From: Thermohalobaculum sp038534135
GTDB lineage: Bacteria; Pseudomonadota; Alphaproteobacteria; Rhodobacterales; Rhodobacteraceae
Direction of reading: 5' to 3'
Length of the DNA stretch: 64,000 bases
NCBI GenBank assembly: GCA_038534135.1
Contig: JBCAXJ010000018.1
Coordinates: forward strand, 10,947 to 74,946
Below are positions 1 through 9,176 of this stretch, in pieces. Both the position numbers and the translations under genes were made by a program. Each line of letters begins with the position of its first letter. Within the stretch, counting starts at the first letter, position 1. The notes beneath the pieces are model-generated. The model had not been told where the DNA came from and made no database searches. It saw only the letters and a program-made list of their open reading frames with translations.

Positions 1-158
1 GCCGGCGTGACGCCAATGCGCAGGAAATTGCCGACCGGCGGCGCAGATTGCTCGGGGATGCAGCGGAGTTCGACCAACGCTTTGGCGAACTGCACCCGGG
101 CGTGACGGCACAGGAAATCCTGGAGCGCGAGCTTGGCAAGCGGTTGGATGAACTGTAA
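1..158 (+). CDS. 3' end of an unidentified gene (incomplete at window edge)
   Basis: An open frame runs in from the left edge and ends at TAA 156-158, giving the last 51 residues of a protein. The visible part is very polar and probably helical (many Arg, Glu, Asp, Leu), and it ends in the residues KRLDEL. There are no cysteines, membrane segments or recognisable catalytic motifs. I do not recognise the family and the start lies outside the window. Third codon positions are mostly G or C, as in the neighbours, so it is probably a real gene end. Confidence 0.5.
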   Translation, partial: RRDANAQEIADRRRRLLGDAAEFDQRFGELHPGVTAQEILERELGKRLDEL

Positions 159-360
159 CCGCTTGAAATCTATCCTTAAAAAGACAAACAGGGCCACCCG
201 AAGGCGACCCTGCGTGAGCTTGAGACAGTCAGCCGGTTAGGCGCTTTTCTTTTGAGACACTGCTCGCTGCGCCAGATCGTAGCCAACCGGAAAAGAGGCT
301 GCTCTTAAGCGGCTACTCCCCGATTTGTCCCGACCGCTATCTCCAGTTTCTCACTTGACA

Positions 361-378
361 CTGGATCACCTCCTTTCT
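361..378 (+). other. 18-nt match to the 3' tail of 16S rRNA (anti-Shine-Dalgarno end)
   Basis: The sequence CTGGATCACCTCCTTTCT reads exactly like the 3' terminus of alphaproteobacterial 16S rRNA. No other rRNA sequence precedes it: the bases where helix 45 should be are unrelated. It lies in the gene-poor stretch 159-455, just before the ArsR gene, and no rRNA operon is in the window. It may be a recombination scar or a coincidence. The rest of 159-455 shows no convincing gene or terminator. Confidence 0.5.
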
Positions 379-455
379 GCATGTTTCAGATATCAAAACC
401 GTGCCAGAACTTATCCACATTGACAAGCTGCTATCTTGGGGAGATGCACAAGATA

Positions 456-773
456 ATGTTAAAACTTGACGAAGCAGCCGCAGGTCTTGAGGCGTTGGGT
501 AATCCGAACCGACTCGAGATCTACCGTCTTCTGGTCCGGGCAGGCACGGACGGCAAACCGGTTGGGCAGATCCAGCAAGCGACCGGCATGGCAGCCTCGA
601 CCCTGTCGCATCACCTCAAGCATCTGGAACTTGCCGGGCTGATCATGCGACGCAAGGAAGGCACGACGCATCACTGCACCGCCAACTACCCGGCCATGGA
701 TGGTCTGATCGCCTTCCTGACAGAAGAGTGCTGCGTAGAATCAAGCCCGCATCCGGGCCAACCGCACGGCTGA
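456..773 (+). CDS. ArsR-family winged-helix transcriptional regulator
   Basis: Small DNA-binding repressor of about 105 residues. It has the ArsR/SmtB pattern: an N-terminal LEALGNPNRLEIYRLL helix pair, a helix-turn-helix with STLSHHLKHLELAGLI, then a short wing. The C-terminal end carries a Cys pair (EECCVE) that could bind metal or sense oxidants, which is inference. ATG 456 is preferred because GGGGAG at 438-443 lies 12 nt upstream; ATG 444 and ATG 381 are in frame but their ribosome sites are poor. The neighbour is a universal stress protein, and the regulated target is not evident. Confidence 0.85.
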   Translation: MLKLDEAAAGLEALGNPNRLEIYRLLVRAGTDGKPVGQIQQATGMAASTLSHHLKHLELAGLIMRRKEGTTHHCTANYPAMDGLIAFLTEECCVESSPHPGQPHG

Positions 774-936
774 TACCAAGGTGGGTAATCGGCGACCAAC
801 GGCCATGATTCTTCAGGTGAGGAACTTCACGTAATTCTCCATCAACCGGATTTTCCGCCGTCCCGCGCGGTTGATCCGTATCAATGCGCGGGCGTCACCA
901 CGGCTGCATGATGGTCGCCAATGGGGAGGCTCAGTC

Positions 937-1347
937 ATGTACAAAAGACTTCTGATTCCGGTCGCACTGGAGCACGGACATCGCGGCGAAGACGCGCTTC
1001 GGGTCGCATCGCTGCTGTCTGACGCCGGTGCCGAGATCTTTCTGTTTCACGTGATCGAGGACATCCCGGCCTATGCCCGCGTCGAGATCCCGGACAGCAT
1101 CTTCGAGAACGCCCGCAAGGAAGCAGAGACCAGCCTGAGCCTGCTGGCCAAGACCTCGGGCACCGCCGCAAAGCCGGTCGTCGTTCCCGGCCATCCGGGT
1201 GTGACGATTGTCGACTATGCCGAAAAGCACGGGATCGACTGCATCGTCATCGCGTCGCATCGGCCAGAGCTGGCGGACTACTTCCTGGGCTCAACCGCGG
1301 CTCGGGTCGTGCGTCACGCAACCTGTTCGGTTCATGTGATCCGGTAG
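937..1347 (+). CDS. Universal stress protein (UspA family)
   Basis: A 136-residue single-domain USP fold. The N-terminus MYKRLLIPVALEHG is the first strand with its Asp/Glu-type turn, and the middle has FLFHVIED. The C-terminal nucleotide-binding loop is seen as IASHRPELADYFLGSTA, followed by VVRHATCSVHVIR, the classic USP ending. Such proteins bind ATP or form dimers and help survival under stress or starvation. The start is well fixed by GGGAGG at 923-929. It stands alone and is not clearly in an operon. Confidence 0.9.
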   Translation: MYKRLLIPVALEHGHRGEDALRVASLLSDAGAEIFLFHVIEDIPAYARVEIPDSIFENARKEAETSLSLLAKTSGTAAKPVVVPGHPGVTIVDYAEKHGIDCIVIASHRPELADYFLGSTAARVVRHATCSVHVIR

Positions 1348-1503
1348 GCGCGCAGCCGCTTCCGTTTCAAGGCCGGGTGCGTCTTGAGTGCCACCGCGAG
1401 ACGTCCCTTCAATCGCAAGACCTGGGAGAGCGTCCGCAGGCATACTTCGTGTGAGGGTGGCGGCAGCCATCCTGAAGAGGTGCGCACCCCAGTCTCGCGG
1501 TGC

Positions 1504-3588
1504 TCACCCCTTGTCGTAGTCCTGGAACGATTTGCCATCGGCGACGAGCCGTTCGATCAGCGGTGCTGGTGACCAGATGTCGTCGCCATGGCCCGCGGCG
1601 TGGAACGCCTTGATCTGGTCTAGCACTTTGGGCAGGCCGACCTCGTCCGCCCAGCACATTGGGCCGCCGCGGTAGACCGGATAGCCATAGCCGTAGACAT
1701 AGACCACGTCGATGTCCGAGGCGCGCATGGCGATGCCTTCTTCGAGGATCTTCGCGCCCTCGTTGACCAAGGCTAGCATGGTGCGGTCGATGATCTCATC
1801 CGCGCCGATCTCGCGGCGCTGGTTGTGCTTGCGGACGCCCTCTTCCTGGACAATCGCGGCGACCTCGGCATTGGGGATCGGCGTGCGCGACCCGTCCTTG
1901 TAGTCGTAGTATCCGCCGCCCGTTTTCTGACCGAAACGACCCATCTCGCACAGCCGGTCGGCGATCGGCGATTTCTTGCCGGTTTCCTGCCGGATGCGCC
2001 ATCCGACATCCAGCCCCGCGAGGTCGCCCATGGCGAAGGGACCCATCGCAAGGCCGAAATCGTAGAGCGCTGCATCGACATCCTGGGGCTGACAGCCCTC
2101 GTACAACAGAGCCGTCGCCTGCCCCGAATAGGCGTGTAGCATCCGGTTTCCGACGAAGCCGTGGCAGACGCCGACCATGACCGGGACCTTGCCGATGCGC
2201 TTGGCCAGTCCCATGCAGGTCGCAATCACGTCGTGGGCTGTTTCCTTGCCGCGAACTTCCTCGAGCAGGCGCATGACGTTGGCGGGCGAGAAGAAGTGCA
2301 GGCCGATCACGTCCTGCGGGCGCGCGGTGACGGCCGCGATTTCATCGATGTCGAGCGTCGAGGTGTTCGTGGCGAGGATCGCACCTGGCTTGCACGCAGC
2401 ATCCAGCTTGGCGAAGATTTCCTTCTTCAGGGCCATGTTCTCGAAGACCGCCTCGATCACGATATCGACGTCCGAGACGGCTGCATCGAAATCAAGCGAC
2501 CCGGAGAGGCAGGCCATGCGCGTCTCGACGTCCTGGGCACTGATCCGGCCCTTCTTCGCCGTGCTCTCATAGTTCTTGCGAATGATGCCGAGGCCCCGGT
2601 CGAGCGCGTCCTGGTTCTGTTCGACCAGAACGGTCGGGATGCCCGCATTGGCGAAGTTCATGGCAATGCCGCCGCCCATCGTTCCGGCACCCAGGATCGC
2701 TGCCTTCTCGATCGGGCGGGTCGGCGTATCCTTGGGCACGTCCGGGATCTTGTTGGCCTGGCGTTCGGCGAAGAAGAAGTGGCGCTGGGCCTTCGACTGG
2801 GCCGAGGCCATGGCATGCTCGATCAGTTCGCGTTCAACGCGCATGCCTTCGTCGAACGGTTTGGTCGCAGCCGCCTCGATCGCGTCGATGCAGAATTGCG
2901 GGGCTTCGAAGCCGCGTTTCTTCTTGGCCCAGAAGGCACGGGCGGTGGCGAAGACCTCTGGGTCGGCGTCAAGCAGGTCGTTGCGGTCGCGGACCTTGAC
3001 GAGTTCGGCATTCGTCGAAAGCAGGTCGCGGGCGAAGGCGATGGTGCCTTGGCGCAGATCGCCGTCGACCACCTTGTCGATCACACCGAGTTCCGCGGCC
3101 TTCGCGGCCGGGATCGGGTCGCCAGAGCAGATCATCTCGATCGCTTTCTCGATCCCGACAAGGCGTGGCAGGCGTTGCGTCCCCCCTGCGCCCGGGATGA
3201 TGCCGAGCTTGACCTCGGGCAGGCCGACCCGGGCCGACGGGATCGCGACGCGGTAGTGGCAGGCAAGTGCTGTCTCGAGCCCGCCGCCAAGTGCCGTGCC
3301 ATGGATGCCCGCGACCATGGGTTTGGGGCTGTCCTCCTGCACCTCGTTCTGATCGCGCAGCGACGGATCCCGCCGGGGCTTGCCGAACTCGGTGATGTCC
3401 GCGCCCGCGATGAAGGTGCGGCCATCGCATAGCAACGCGATGGCGCGCACGCTGTCGTCGGCGTTGGCCTTGTTGATGCCGTCGATGATGCCCGAGCGCA
3501 CGGCGTGGCTGAGCGCGTTCACGGGCGGGTAATTGACGGTGAGAACGGCGACTTCGCCATCGACCTCAAAGCGCACAACGTCGGACAT
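1504..3588 (-). CDS. Bifunctional enoyl-CoA hydratase / 3-hydroxyacyl-CoA dehydrogenase (FadJ/FadB-like)
   Basis: A 694-residue multifunctional beta-oxidation enzyme. The N-terminal crotonase domain shows GTALGGGLETALACHYR and GIIPGAGGTQRL, the oxyanion and catalytic regions. The central NAD-binding Rossmann motif is GAGTMGGGIAM, followed by HFFSPANVM of 3-hydroxyacyl-CoA dehydrogenase and the C-terminal dehydrogenase domain. It hydrates enoyl-CoA and then oxidises the 3-hydroxyacyl-CoA. The frame stays open upstream, but ATG 3588 is chosen for its GGGAGG site and because the family begins there (MSDVVRFEVDGEVAVL). No thiolase is adjacent. Confidence 0.93.
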   Translation of the reverse strand: MSDVVRFEVDGEVAVLTVNYPPVNALSHAVRSGIIDGINKANADDSVRAIALLCDGRTFIAGADITEFGKPRRDPSLRDQNEVQEDSPKPMVAGIHGTALGGGLETALACHYRVAIPSARVGLPEVKLGIIPGAGGTQRLPRLVGIEKAIEMICSGDPIPAAKAAELGVIDKVVDGDLRQGTIAFARDLLSTNAELVKVRDRNDLLDADPEVFATARAFWAKKKRGFEAPQFCIDAIEAAATKPFDEGMRVERELIEHAMASAQSKAQRHFFFAERQANKIPDVPKDTPTRPIEKAAILGAGTMGGGIAMNFANAGIPTVLVEQNQDALDRGLGIIRKNYESTAKKGRISAQDVETRMACLSGSLDFDAAVSDVDIVIEAVFENMALKKEIFAKLDAACKPGAILATNTSTLDIDEIAAVTARPQDVIGLHFFSPANVMRLLEEVRGKETAHDVIATCMGLAKRIGKVPVMVGVCHGFVGNRMLHAYSGQATALLYEGCQPQDVDAALYDFGLAMGPFAMGDLAGLDVGWRIRQETGKKSPIADRLCEMGRFGQKTGGGYYDYKDGSRTPIPNAEVAAIVQEEGVRKHNQRREIGADEIIDRTMLALVNEGAKILEEGIAMRASDIDVVYVYGYGYPVYRGGPMCWADEVGLPKVLDQIKAFHAAGHGDDIWSPAPLIERLVADGKSFQDYDKG

Positions 3589-3798
3589 GCTGACCTCCCA
3601 TTCTGTTGCCGATGTCATCGCCGGTTCGCGCGCGCGATGCAAGATTGCGGACATCAGGTGGAGGATGGGCGCCCGGAAGCAACAAGGGCGCCACCTCCGC
3701 CCTGATCGCGCGTGGCGACAATTCCGTGATGACGCGGGACCTGATCCGCGTAGGTCTTTAAACCGTATCCGCAGCGAACATCTGAACCGGAGCCACGC

Positions 3799-4671
3799 AT
3801 GAGATTCCTGACGATCGGACTCGTCCTCGCAGTCTTGCTGGGTGGCGCGGCCTTCGGGGCGATGCCCGCCCTGTTCGCAATAGCAAACTCGGCGAAGCTG
3901 TCCTTCGACGGCGGAACCTCGCCTGACATCGTCTTCGATGACGAGACGGGATTGATGCTGGATGTCTACACACCGGTTCGCGATGGCACGCCAAAGCCGG
4001 TTGTCGTCTTCTTCTATGGCGGGTCGTGGCAGTGGGGCGATCGCGGAGACTATCCGTTTGTCGGCGTCACGCTGGCCAATGAAGGGTTCGTGACGGTCGT
4101 GCCCGACTACCGGAAGTACCCGGACGTGCAGTTCCCGGCGTTCGTCGAGGACGGGGCAAAGGCGGTCGCCTGGGTGCGCGAGAATATCTCGAACCTCGGC
4201 GGTGATCCGGACCGGATCTATGTGATGGGACATTCAGCCGGTGCTCATATCGCGGCTCTTCTGGGCACCGATGAGCGCTATCTGGCACAGGCCGGGGCCG
4301 CGAATGCTGTGCACGGTGTGATCGGGCTGGCGGGTCCGTATCGCTTCACGCCAAGCTCCGAGACGTTTCAGAACGTGTTCGGCAATCTCGACGACTATGC
4401 TCCGATGAAGGCGACGACGTTCGTCGATGGCGGCGAGCCGCGGATGCTGTTGCTGCACGGGCAGGATGACGGGATCGTCGAGGCCGGGCACACCAGCGAT
4501 CTTGCAAAGATGATCAAGGCGCGTGACGGATGCGTGGTGGCCGAATTCTACCGGGAGATGGGCCACTACGGCATCATGTCCGCCTTCACCTGGGTCTTTC
4601 GCGACTCGGAACCGGTTGTCCGGGACGTCGTGCGCTTTCTCTCGGACAGCGCCGCAGGGAAACCCTGCTGA
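3799..4671 (+). CDS. Alpha/beta-hydrolase esterase (BD-FAE type)
   Basis: A 290-residue hydrolase with an N-terminal hydrophobic segment (residues 3-28) that could be a signal peptide or membrane anchor, so it probably acts outside the cytoplasm. The oxyanion-hole motif is FFYGGSW near residue 74. The nucleophile elbow GHSAG is at 144-148 with Ser146. The acid is probably in HGQDDGIVE and the base in MGHYG near the C-terminus. The pattern fits carboxylesterases that act on small esters or N-formylkynurenine-like compounds; the substrate cannot be told. Confidence 0.85.
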   Translation: MRFLTIGLVLAVLLGGAAFGAMPALFAIANSAKLSFDGGTSPDIVFDDETGLMLDVYTPVRDGTPKPVVVFFYGGSWQWGDRGDYPFVGVTLANEGFVTVVPDYRKYPDVQFPAFVEDGAKAVAWVRENISNLGGDPDRIYVMGHSAGAHIAALLGTDERYLAQAGAANAVHGVIGLAGPYRFTPSSETFQNVFGNLDDYAPMKATTFVDGGEPRMLLLHGQDDGIVEAGHTSDLAKMIKARDGCVVAEFYREMGHYGIMSAFTWVFRDSEPVVRDVVRFLSDSAAGKPC

Positions 4672-4793
4672 AGGCTGCCGCGACCGGCTGATAACCGATC
4701 ATCGGTGCTTGTCGCGCCCGTCCGCCTTGCGTTAGCACAATCTCCGACATCGGCCTGCAGAACCTCGGCTGAAACTCACGACAGGAGACGGGA

Positions 4794-5771
4794 ATGCGTG
4801 CGCTGCTTTGCAAGGAACACTGCCTGCCAGAGGATCTGGTGGTCGAGGAGATCGACGCGCCAGAGCCGGGCCCGGACGAGATCCGCATCACGGTGGCGGC
4901 CGCGGGGGTGAACTTCCCGGATTTCCTGATCATCCAGGACAAGTACCAGTTCAAGCCGCCCCTACCGTTTTCGCCGGGTGGCGAGATGGCGGGCACGGTC
5001 TCGGCCCTCGGGTCCGATGTGACAGGTTTCGCGATCGGTGACCGGGTGATGGGATCGAACACCTGCGGCGCCTTCGCCGAAGAGGCGATCGTCAAAACCG
5101 ACAAGGCGGTCAAGCTGCCCGAGGATGCCGACCTGAAGGTGGCAGCAGCGGTCGGGCTGGTCTATGGCACATCGTACCACGCGCTGTTCGACCGGGGTGC
5201 GATGACCGCGCGCGACCGTGTGCTCGTGCTGGGGGCCGCAGGCGGCGTTGGTCTGGCGGCGGCGGGGCTTGCCCACGCAGCGGGCGCCGAGGTGATTGCC
5301 GCGGCGTCGACCGATGAAAAGCTGGCGGTGTGCAACGAGCATGGCGCCGACCACCTGATCAACTATGGCACCGGTGATCTGCGAAAGCAGTTGAAAGAGG
5401 TTTGCCCCGAAGGCCCGACCCTGATCTACGATCCGGTCGGCGGGGAGTTGACCGAACAGGCGTTCCGCTCGATCGCACCGCGCGGCAAGCTACTGATCGT
5501 CGGTTTCGCCGCCGGAACGATCCCGAAGATCCCGCTGAACCTGGCGCTTCTGAAACACGGCGAACTGGTCGGCGTGTTCTGGGGCGATTACACGCGGCGC
5601 GAGCCGGAGAACAACCTGCGCGACCTGCGCCACATCATGCGCTGGATCAAGGACGGACGGCTGAACCCGGTGATCTCCGGCAGCTACCCGCTCGCGCATG
5701 GCGGCAAGGCGATCCGGCACATCGCCGACCGCAAAGCGATCGGCAAGCTGGTGATCGAACCGCACCTCTGA
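4794..5771 (+). CDS. NADPH:quinone oxidoreductase, zinc-free MDR family
   Basis: A 325-residue medium-chain dehydrogenase/reductase. The GroES-like N-terminal domain contains AAGVNFPDFLIIQDKYQ and the family loop FSPGGEMAGTV. The cofactor domain has VLGAAGGVGLAAAGLA, the AxxGxxG motif of quinone reductases. The catalytic and structural zinc cysteines are missing, as expected for this branch. It reduces quinones or enones using NADPH. It lies between an esterase and a serine hydrolase on the same strand, with a gap of about 120 bases on each side. Confidence 0.88.
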   Translation: MRALLCKEHCLPEDLVVEEIDAPEPGPDEIRITVAAAGVNFPDFLIIQDKYQFKPPLPFSPGGEMAGTVSALGSDVTGFAIGDRVMGSNTCGAFAEEAIVKTDKAVKLPEDADLKVAAAVGLVYGTSYHALFDRGAMTARDRVLVLGAAGGVGLAAAGLAHAAGAEVIAAASTDEKLAVCNEHGADHLINYGTGDLRKQLKEVCPEGPTLIYDPVGGELTEQAFRSIAPRGKLLIVGFAAGTIPKIPLNLALLKHGELVGVFWGDYTRREPENNLRDLRHIMRWIKDGRLNPVISGSYPLAHGGKAIRHIADRKAIGKLVIEPHL

Positions 5772-5864
5772 CCAGACCAGGGCGGCGGTCATCGCACCCC
5801 TGCCCTTCCCATCGCTTGAACGTGGGCTTCGGTCCGCCGCGCCCAAAGATACCGGAGACCCGAC

Positions 5865-7085
5865 ATGATCCCGACCGCAGCGCCCGAAAGCCTGGGTTTC
5901 GACCCGGGCCGTCTCGCCCGGATCAAACCGTGGATGCAGCGCTGGGTCGATCAGGGCAAGTTTCCCGGCGCCCAGACGCTGATCGCGCGGCATGGTCAGA
6001 TCGCCTATTGCGACCATGTGGGCCAGCGCGATATCGAGGCCGCCCTGCCCTGGGAGCGCGACACGATCGTCCGCATCTATTCGATGACCAAGCCGATCAC
6101 GTCGCTTGCCTATTTGATGCTGTTCGAGGATGGATTGTGCCATCTGGACACACCGGTCGACGAGTTCCTGCCGGAGTTCCACGACTGCCAGGTCCTGATC
6201 GACGGCGCGGTATCGCTGGATCAGGTGCGCCCCGCCGAGACGCGGATGACGGTGCACCACCTGCTCACCCATACCTCGGGTTTCACGTATTCATTCAATG
6301 AAGGCGTGTTGGCGCAGGCGATGCTGGAGCACAAGCTCGACTTCGGATCGAAGCGCAAGTCGCTGGACGACACGGTCAAGCGGTTGGCCGAATTGCCGTT
6401 GGGCTTCGATCCGGGCGCTCAATGGAACTACGGCGTGTCGACGGATGTGCTCGGCCGGGTGGTCGAGGTCGTCACAGGCCAGCCGCTCGCACAGGTTTTC
6501 CAGGACCGGATCCTTGGGCCGCTGGGCATGACCGACACCGCATTCGGGGTGCCGGAGGCCAAGCTCGACCGCTTCGCCGCGTGTTACGTTAAGACGGACG
6601 AGGATCCGCTGAAGCTGATGGATACGCCTGCGAAGACACCGTATCACGCGGACAATGTGGCCTTGCATTCCGGAGGCGGTGGCCTGGTCTCGACCATCGA
6701 CGATTACCTGAAATTCGCCGAATTGCTGCGCGGCAAAGGGCAACTGGGCGATGTGCGCCTGGTGGCCCCGCGCACGGCGGAATTGATGGCGACCAATGCG
6801 CTGCCCGGCGATCTCGCCTCGATGGGGCAACCGGTGTTCTCGGAAGTGTCGTTCGACGGTGTCGGGTTCGGCCTCGGCGTCAGCGTCACGATCAATCCGG
6901 GTTTGGCAAAGACGGCATGCTCCATGGGGGATTTCGGCTGGGGCGGCATGGCCTCGACCATGTTTTGGGTCGATCCCGTGATGGACATGGTCGTGATCTT
7001 CATGACGCAGCTCGTCCCGTCCTCGAGCTATCCGAACCGCAAGGAACTGCGTGCGATGGCCTATTCTTCGCTGACCGCGCCGTGA
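5865..7085 (+). CDS. Serine hydrolase, beta-lactamase/class C fold
   Basis: A 406-residue beta-lactamase-related hydrolase. The catalytic SxxK tetrad is SMTK (Ser73, Lys76) after TIVRIY. The second motif YxS/N is seen as NYGVSTDVLG, and the third region as HSGGGGLVST. No signal peptide is visible, so it is probably a cytoplasmic esterase or amidase of the EstB type rather than a resistance enzyme. The next gene follows almost at once and may be cotranscribed. Confidence 0.88.
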   Translation: MIPTAAPESLGFDPGRLARIKPWMQRWVDQGKFPGAQTLIARHGQIAYCDHVGQRDIEAALPWERDTIVRIYSMTKPITSLAYLMLFEDGLCHLDTPVDEFLPEFHDCQVLIDGAVSLDQVRPAETRMTVHHLLTHTSGFTYSFNEGVLAQAMLEHKLDFGSKRKSLDDTVKRLAELPLGFDPGAQWNYGVSTDVLGRVVEVVTGQPLAQVFQDRILGPLGMTDTAFGVPEAKLDRFAACYVKTDEDPLKLMDTPAKTPYHADNVALHSGGGGLVSTIDDYLKFAELLRGKGQLGDVRLVAPRTAELMATNALPGDLASMGQPVFSEVSFDGVGFGLGVSVTINPGLAKTACSMGDFGWGGMASTMFWVDPVMDMVVIFMTQLVPSSSYPNRKELRAMAYSSLTAP

Positions 7086-7091
7086 CCGATC

Positions 7092-8024
7092 TTGCCCCTA
7101 CTTGACTGGATCGGCGCGCGCGCCCGGTGGTTCCTGGCGCTAGGCGTCGTCGCCGCACTGATCATTCCGGGACCGGGCGCCCTTCTGGACGGCACGGTGC
7201 CGTTCTGGGTCGCGGTGCTCTACGGGCTTGCGATGACCCGGATCGATCTGGGCGCGGTCGCGCGCAGGGCTCTGGTGCCGCGCCGACTTCTGCGCAATCT
7301 CGGCCTGCTCGCGCTCCTGATGGCGGCAACACCGGCGCTGGCCTTGGGGATCGGCGTAGCGACCGGGCTGCCGCAGCCGCTGATCGAAGCACTGGTGTAT
7401 ACCACTGCGGCACCGCCGCTTGGCTCCGCGACCGCGTTCTGCCTGATGCTCGGTCTGAACGCTGCGTTTGCGCTGGAATTGACCGTATTGGGATCCCTGA
7501 TCGCGCCGCTGTCCATGCCACTGGTCACGGGGGTCTTGCTTGGCGAAGCACTGCCGGTCGAGGCCGGCGAGATGCTCCTCCGCCTGGCGACGCTGATCGG
7601 GCTCGCGACAGCCGGTGCGATCGCCGCGCGCACCCTGTTGACCCCGGCACGGATCGAGCGGCATGCACGGTCTTTCGACGGCACGGCATCGCTGATCCTG
7701 GTGCTGTTTCTGTTCCCGTTGTTTCACGGCATGACGGACCTGATCGCCCAGATGCCGGGCTTCGCGCTGGCCTGCCTGATTGCCGCCTTCGTCGCCAATA
7801 TCGGGGTTCAGGCTCTCAGCTTTGCCGCCACGCGCAGGATCGCCGGGGCCGAGATCGGCGGAGCGGTATCGCTGGTCTGGGGCAATCGCAATGCAGCACT
7901 AACCCTCGCGTTCTTGCCGGAGGCACCGCTGATCACGCTCTACATCGCACTCTATCAGTTCCCGATGTACATGACGCCGCTGGTCATGCGCCCGATTATC
8001 GGACCACCGCGTCTGGAGCGTTAA
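7092..8024 (+). CDS. BASS-type (bile acid:sodium symporter-like) membrane transporter
   Basis: A 310-residue protein, nearly all hydrophobic, with about nine or ten membrane helices, alternating charged loops and the internal two-fold look of the BASS/BART superfamily. The family feature seen is the paired unwound segments TTAAPPLGSATAF and VWGNRNAALTLAF. It probably moves an organic anion with sodium. The start is uncertain: no in-frame ATG lies near the front and TTG 7092 is used, six bases after the hydrolase stop. The substrate is unknown. Confidence 0.65.
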   Translation: MPLLDWIGARARWFLALGVVAALIIPGPGALLDGTVPFWVAVLYGLAMTRIDLGAVARRALVPRRLLRNLGLLALLMAATPALALGIGVATGLPQPLIEALVYTTAAPPLGSATAFCLMLGLNAAFALELTVLGSLIAPLSMPLVTGVLLGEALPVEAGEMLLRLATLIGLATAGAIAARTLLTPARIERHARSFDGTASLILVLFLFPLFHGMTDLIAQMPGFALACLIAAFVANIGVQALSFAATRRIAGAEIGGAVSLVWGNRNAALTLAFLPEAPLITLYIALYQFPMYMTPLVMRPIIGPPRLER

Positions 8025-8167
8025 CCTGAGAACGCAGTGCACCGTTGACGTAAGCGCCAACACCTGGCCGAGGCCCGGACGGGCCGAGGTCAGGGTATGT
8101 CGTCTCCAGCGGCGCAGCCGATGGAGCCCGTTTGCCAAGTCGTTTCGGTTCGCCGCGTCGTTTCGGT

Positions 8168-8938
8168 TTAAATCAAGCCCTGGCTTCGAAAGCTCGTGTC
8201 GTATTCCTTGCCCACGATGACGTGGTCGTGGACAATAATCCCGACGGCCTTGGCGGCCTGCTCGATCTGGCGGGTCATCTCGATGTCGGCACGGCTGGGG
8301 GTCGGATCGCCCGATGGGTGATTGTGCACCAGGATGATCGCCGAGGCGTTCAGCTCCAGGCAGCGTTTGACCACTTCGCGCGGATAGACCGGCACGTGAT
8401 CCACGGTGCCGCGCGCTTGCTGCTCGTCCGCGATCAGCACGTTCTTGCGATCCAGAAACAGGATCCGGAACTGTTCCGTATCCTGATGCGCCATTGCCGT
8501 CTTGCAATACGCCATCAACGCGGACCAGCTCGAAAGCGCATCCTTGTTCATCACCTTTGCGCGCGCCAGCCGATGCGCCGCCGCCTCGACGATCTTCAGC
8601 TCGCACACGATCGCGGGACCGACACCGGGCACCGTGACCAGCCGCGAAACCGGCGCTGAGATCACGCCGTTGAAATCGCTGAACTCTTCCAGAAGGCGCT
8701 TGGCCAGGGGTTTGACATCCCGCTGCGGGACCGCCCGAAACAACACAAGCTCCAGCATCTCGTAATCGGCGAGGCTTTGCTGCCCGGCCGTCAAGAACCG
8801 TTCGCGCAACCGCGCGCGGTGCCCAGCGGTGTGCTTGCGCGATACCTTCGAGGTCCGCGGCTCGAGCAATCCTTCCAGGCTCGACTCCTCTTCGAACCCG
8901 AACATGAAGTTTTGTTGTTTGTTCACGTGCCTGCCCAT
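8168..8938 (-). CDS. radC: RadC-family protein (JAB/MPN domain)
   Basis: About 256 residues. The N-terminal part has helix-hairpin-helix-like segments (GHRARLRERFLTAG and VPGVGPAIVCELKIVEA). The C-terminal JAB domain has the metal motif VHNHPSGDPTPS followed by Asp, with an upstream Glu. RadC was named for DNA repair, but its role is unproven; the metal site suggests a hydrolase. ATG 8938 is the chosen start; GTG 8929 and an upstream TTG are also possible. The 238-base gap to the aldolase holds no gene. Confidence 0.9.
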   Translation of the reverse strand: MGRHVNKQQNFMFGFEEESSLEGLLEPRTSKVSRKHTAGHRARLRERFLTAGQQSLADYEMLELVLFRAVPQRDVKPLAKRLLEEFSDFNGVISAPVSRLVTVPGVGPAIVCELKIVEAAAHRLARAKVMNKDALSSWSALMAYCKTAMAHQDTEQFRILFLDRKNVLIADEQQARGTVDHVPVYPREVVKRCLELNASAIILVHNHPSGDPTPSRADIEMTRQIEQAAKAVGIIVHDHVIVGKEYDTSFRSQGLI

Positions 8939-9176
8939 TCCCGTGCGCCGGCCCTGTTCTGACCGCCCACTCGCTCCAGCGCCTAGACCAAGTGTGGTTA
9001 CCAAGAGGTTAGAGAGATGAACGCGCCTGTCGCCTCACCATTTCCGAGGAGGTCGGGCGGCACCGGGCACCGCAGCGCCGTCTCATTGCCACAGCAAGGC
9101 GTCAGCATCTTGACCCTTCGCCCGCCACTCGGGTAATTCCGCCGCAAGTTTGAAAATCTTTTCCAGGAGGCCGCCC

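Noticed and set aside
159..240. Weak hairpin near 193-214 as a terminator for the first gene
   Set aside because: Only about four pairs form and no T tract follows.
2161..3432. 423-codon open frame on the plus strand
   Set aside because: Antisense to the FadJ-like gene; no family motifs, and composition typical of a shadow frame.
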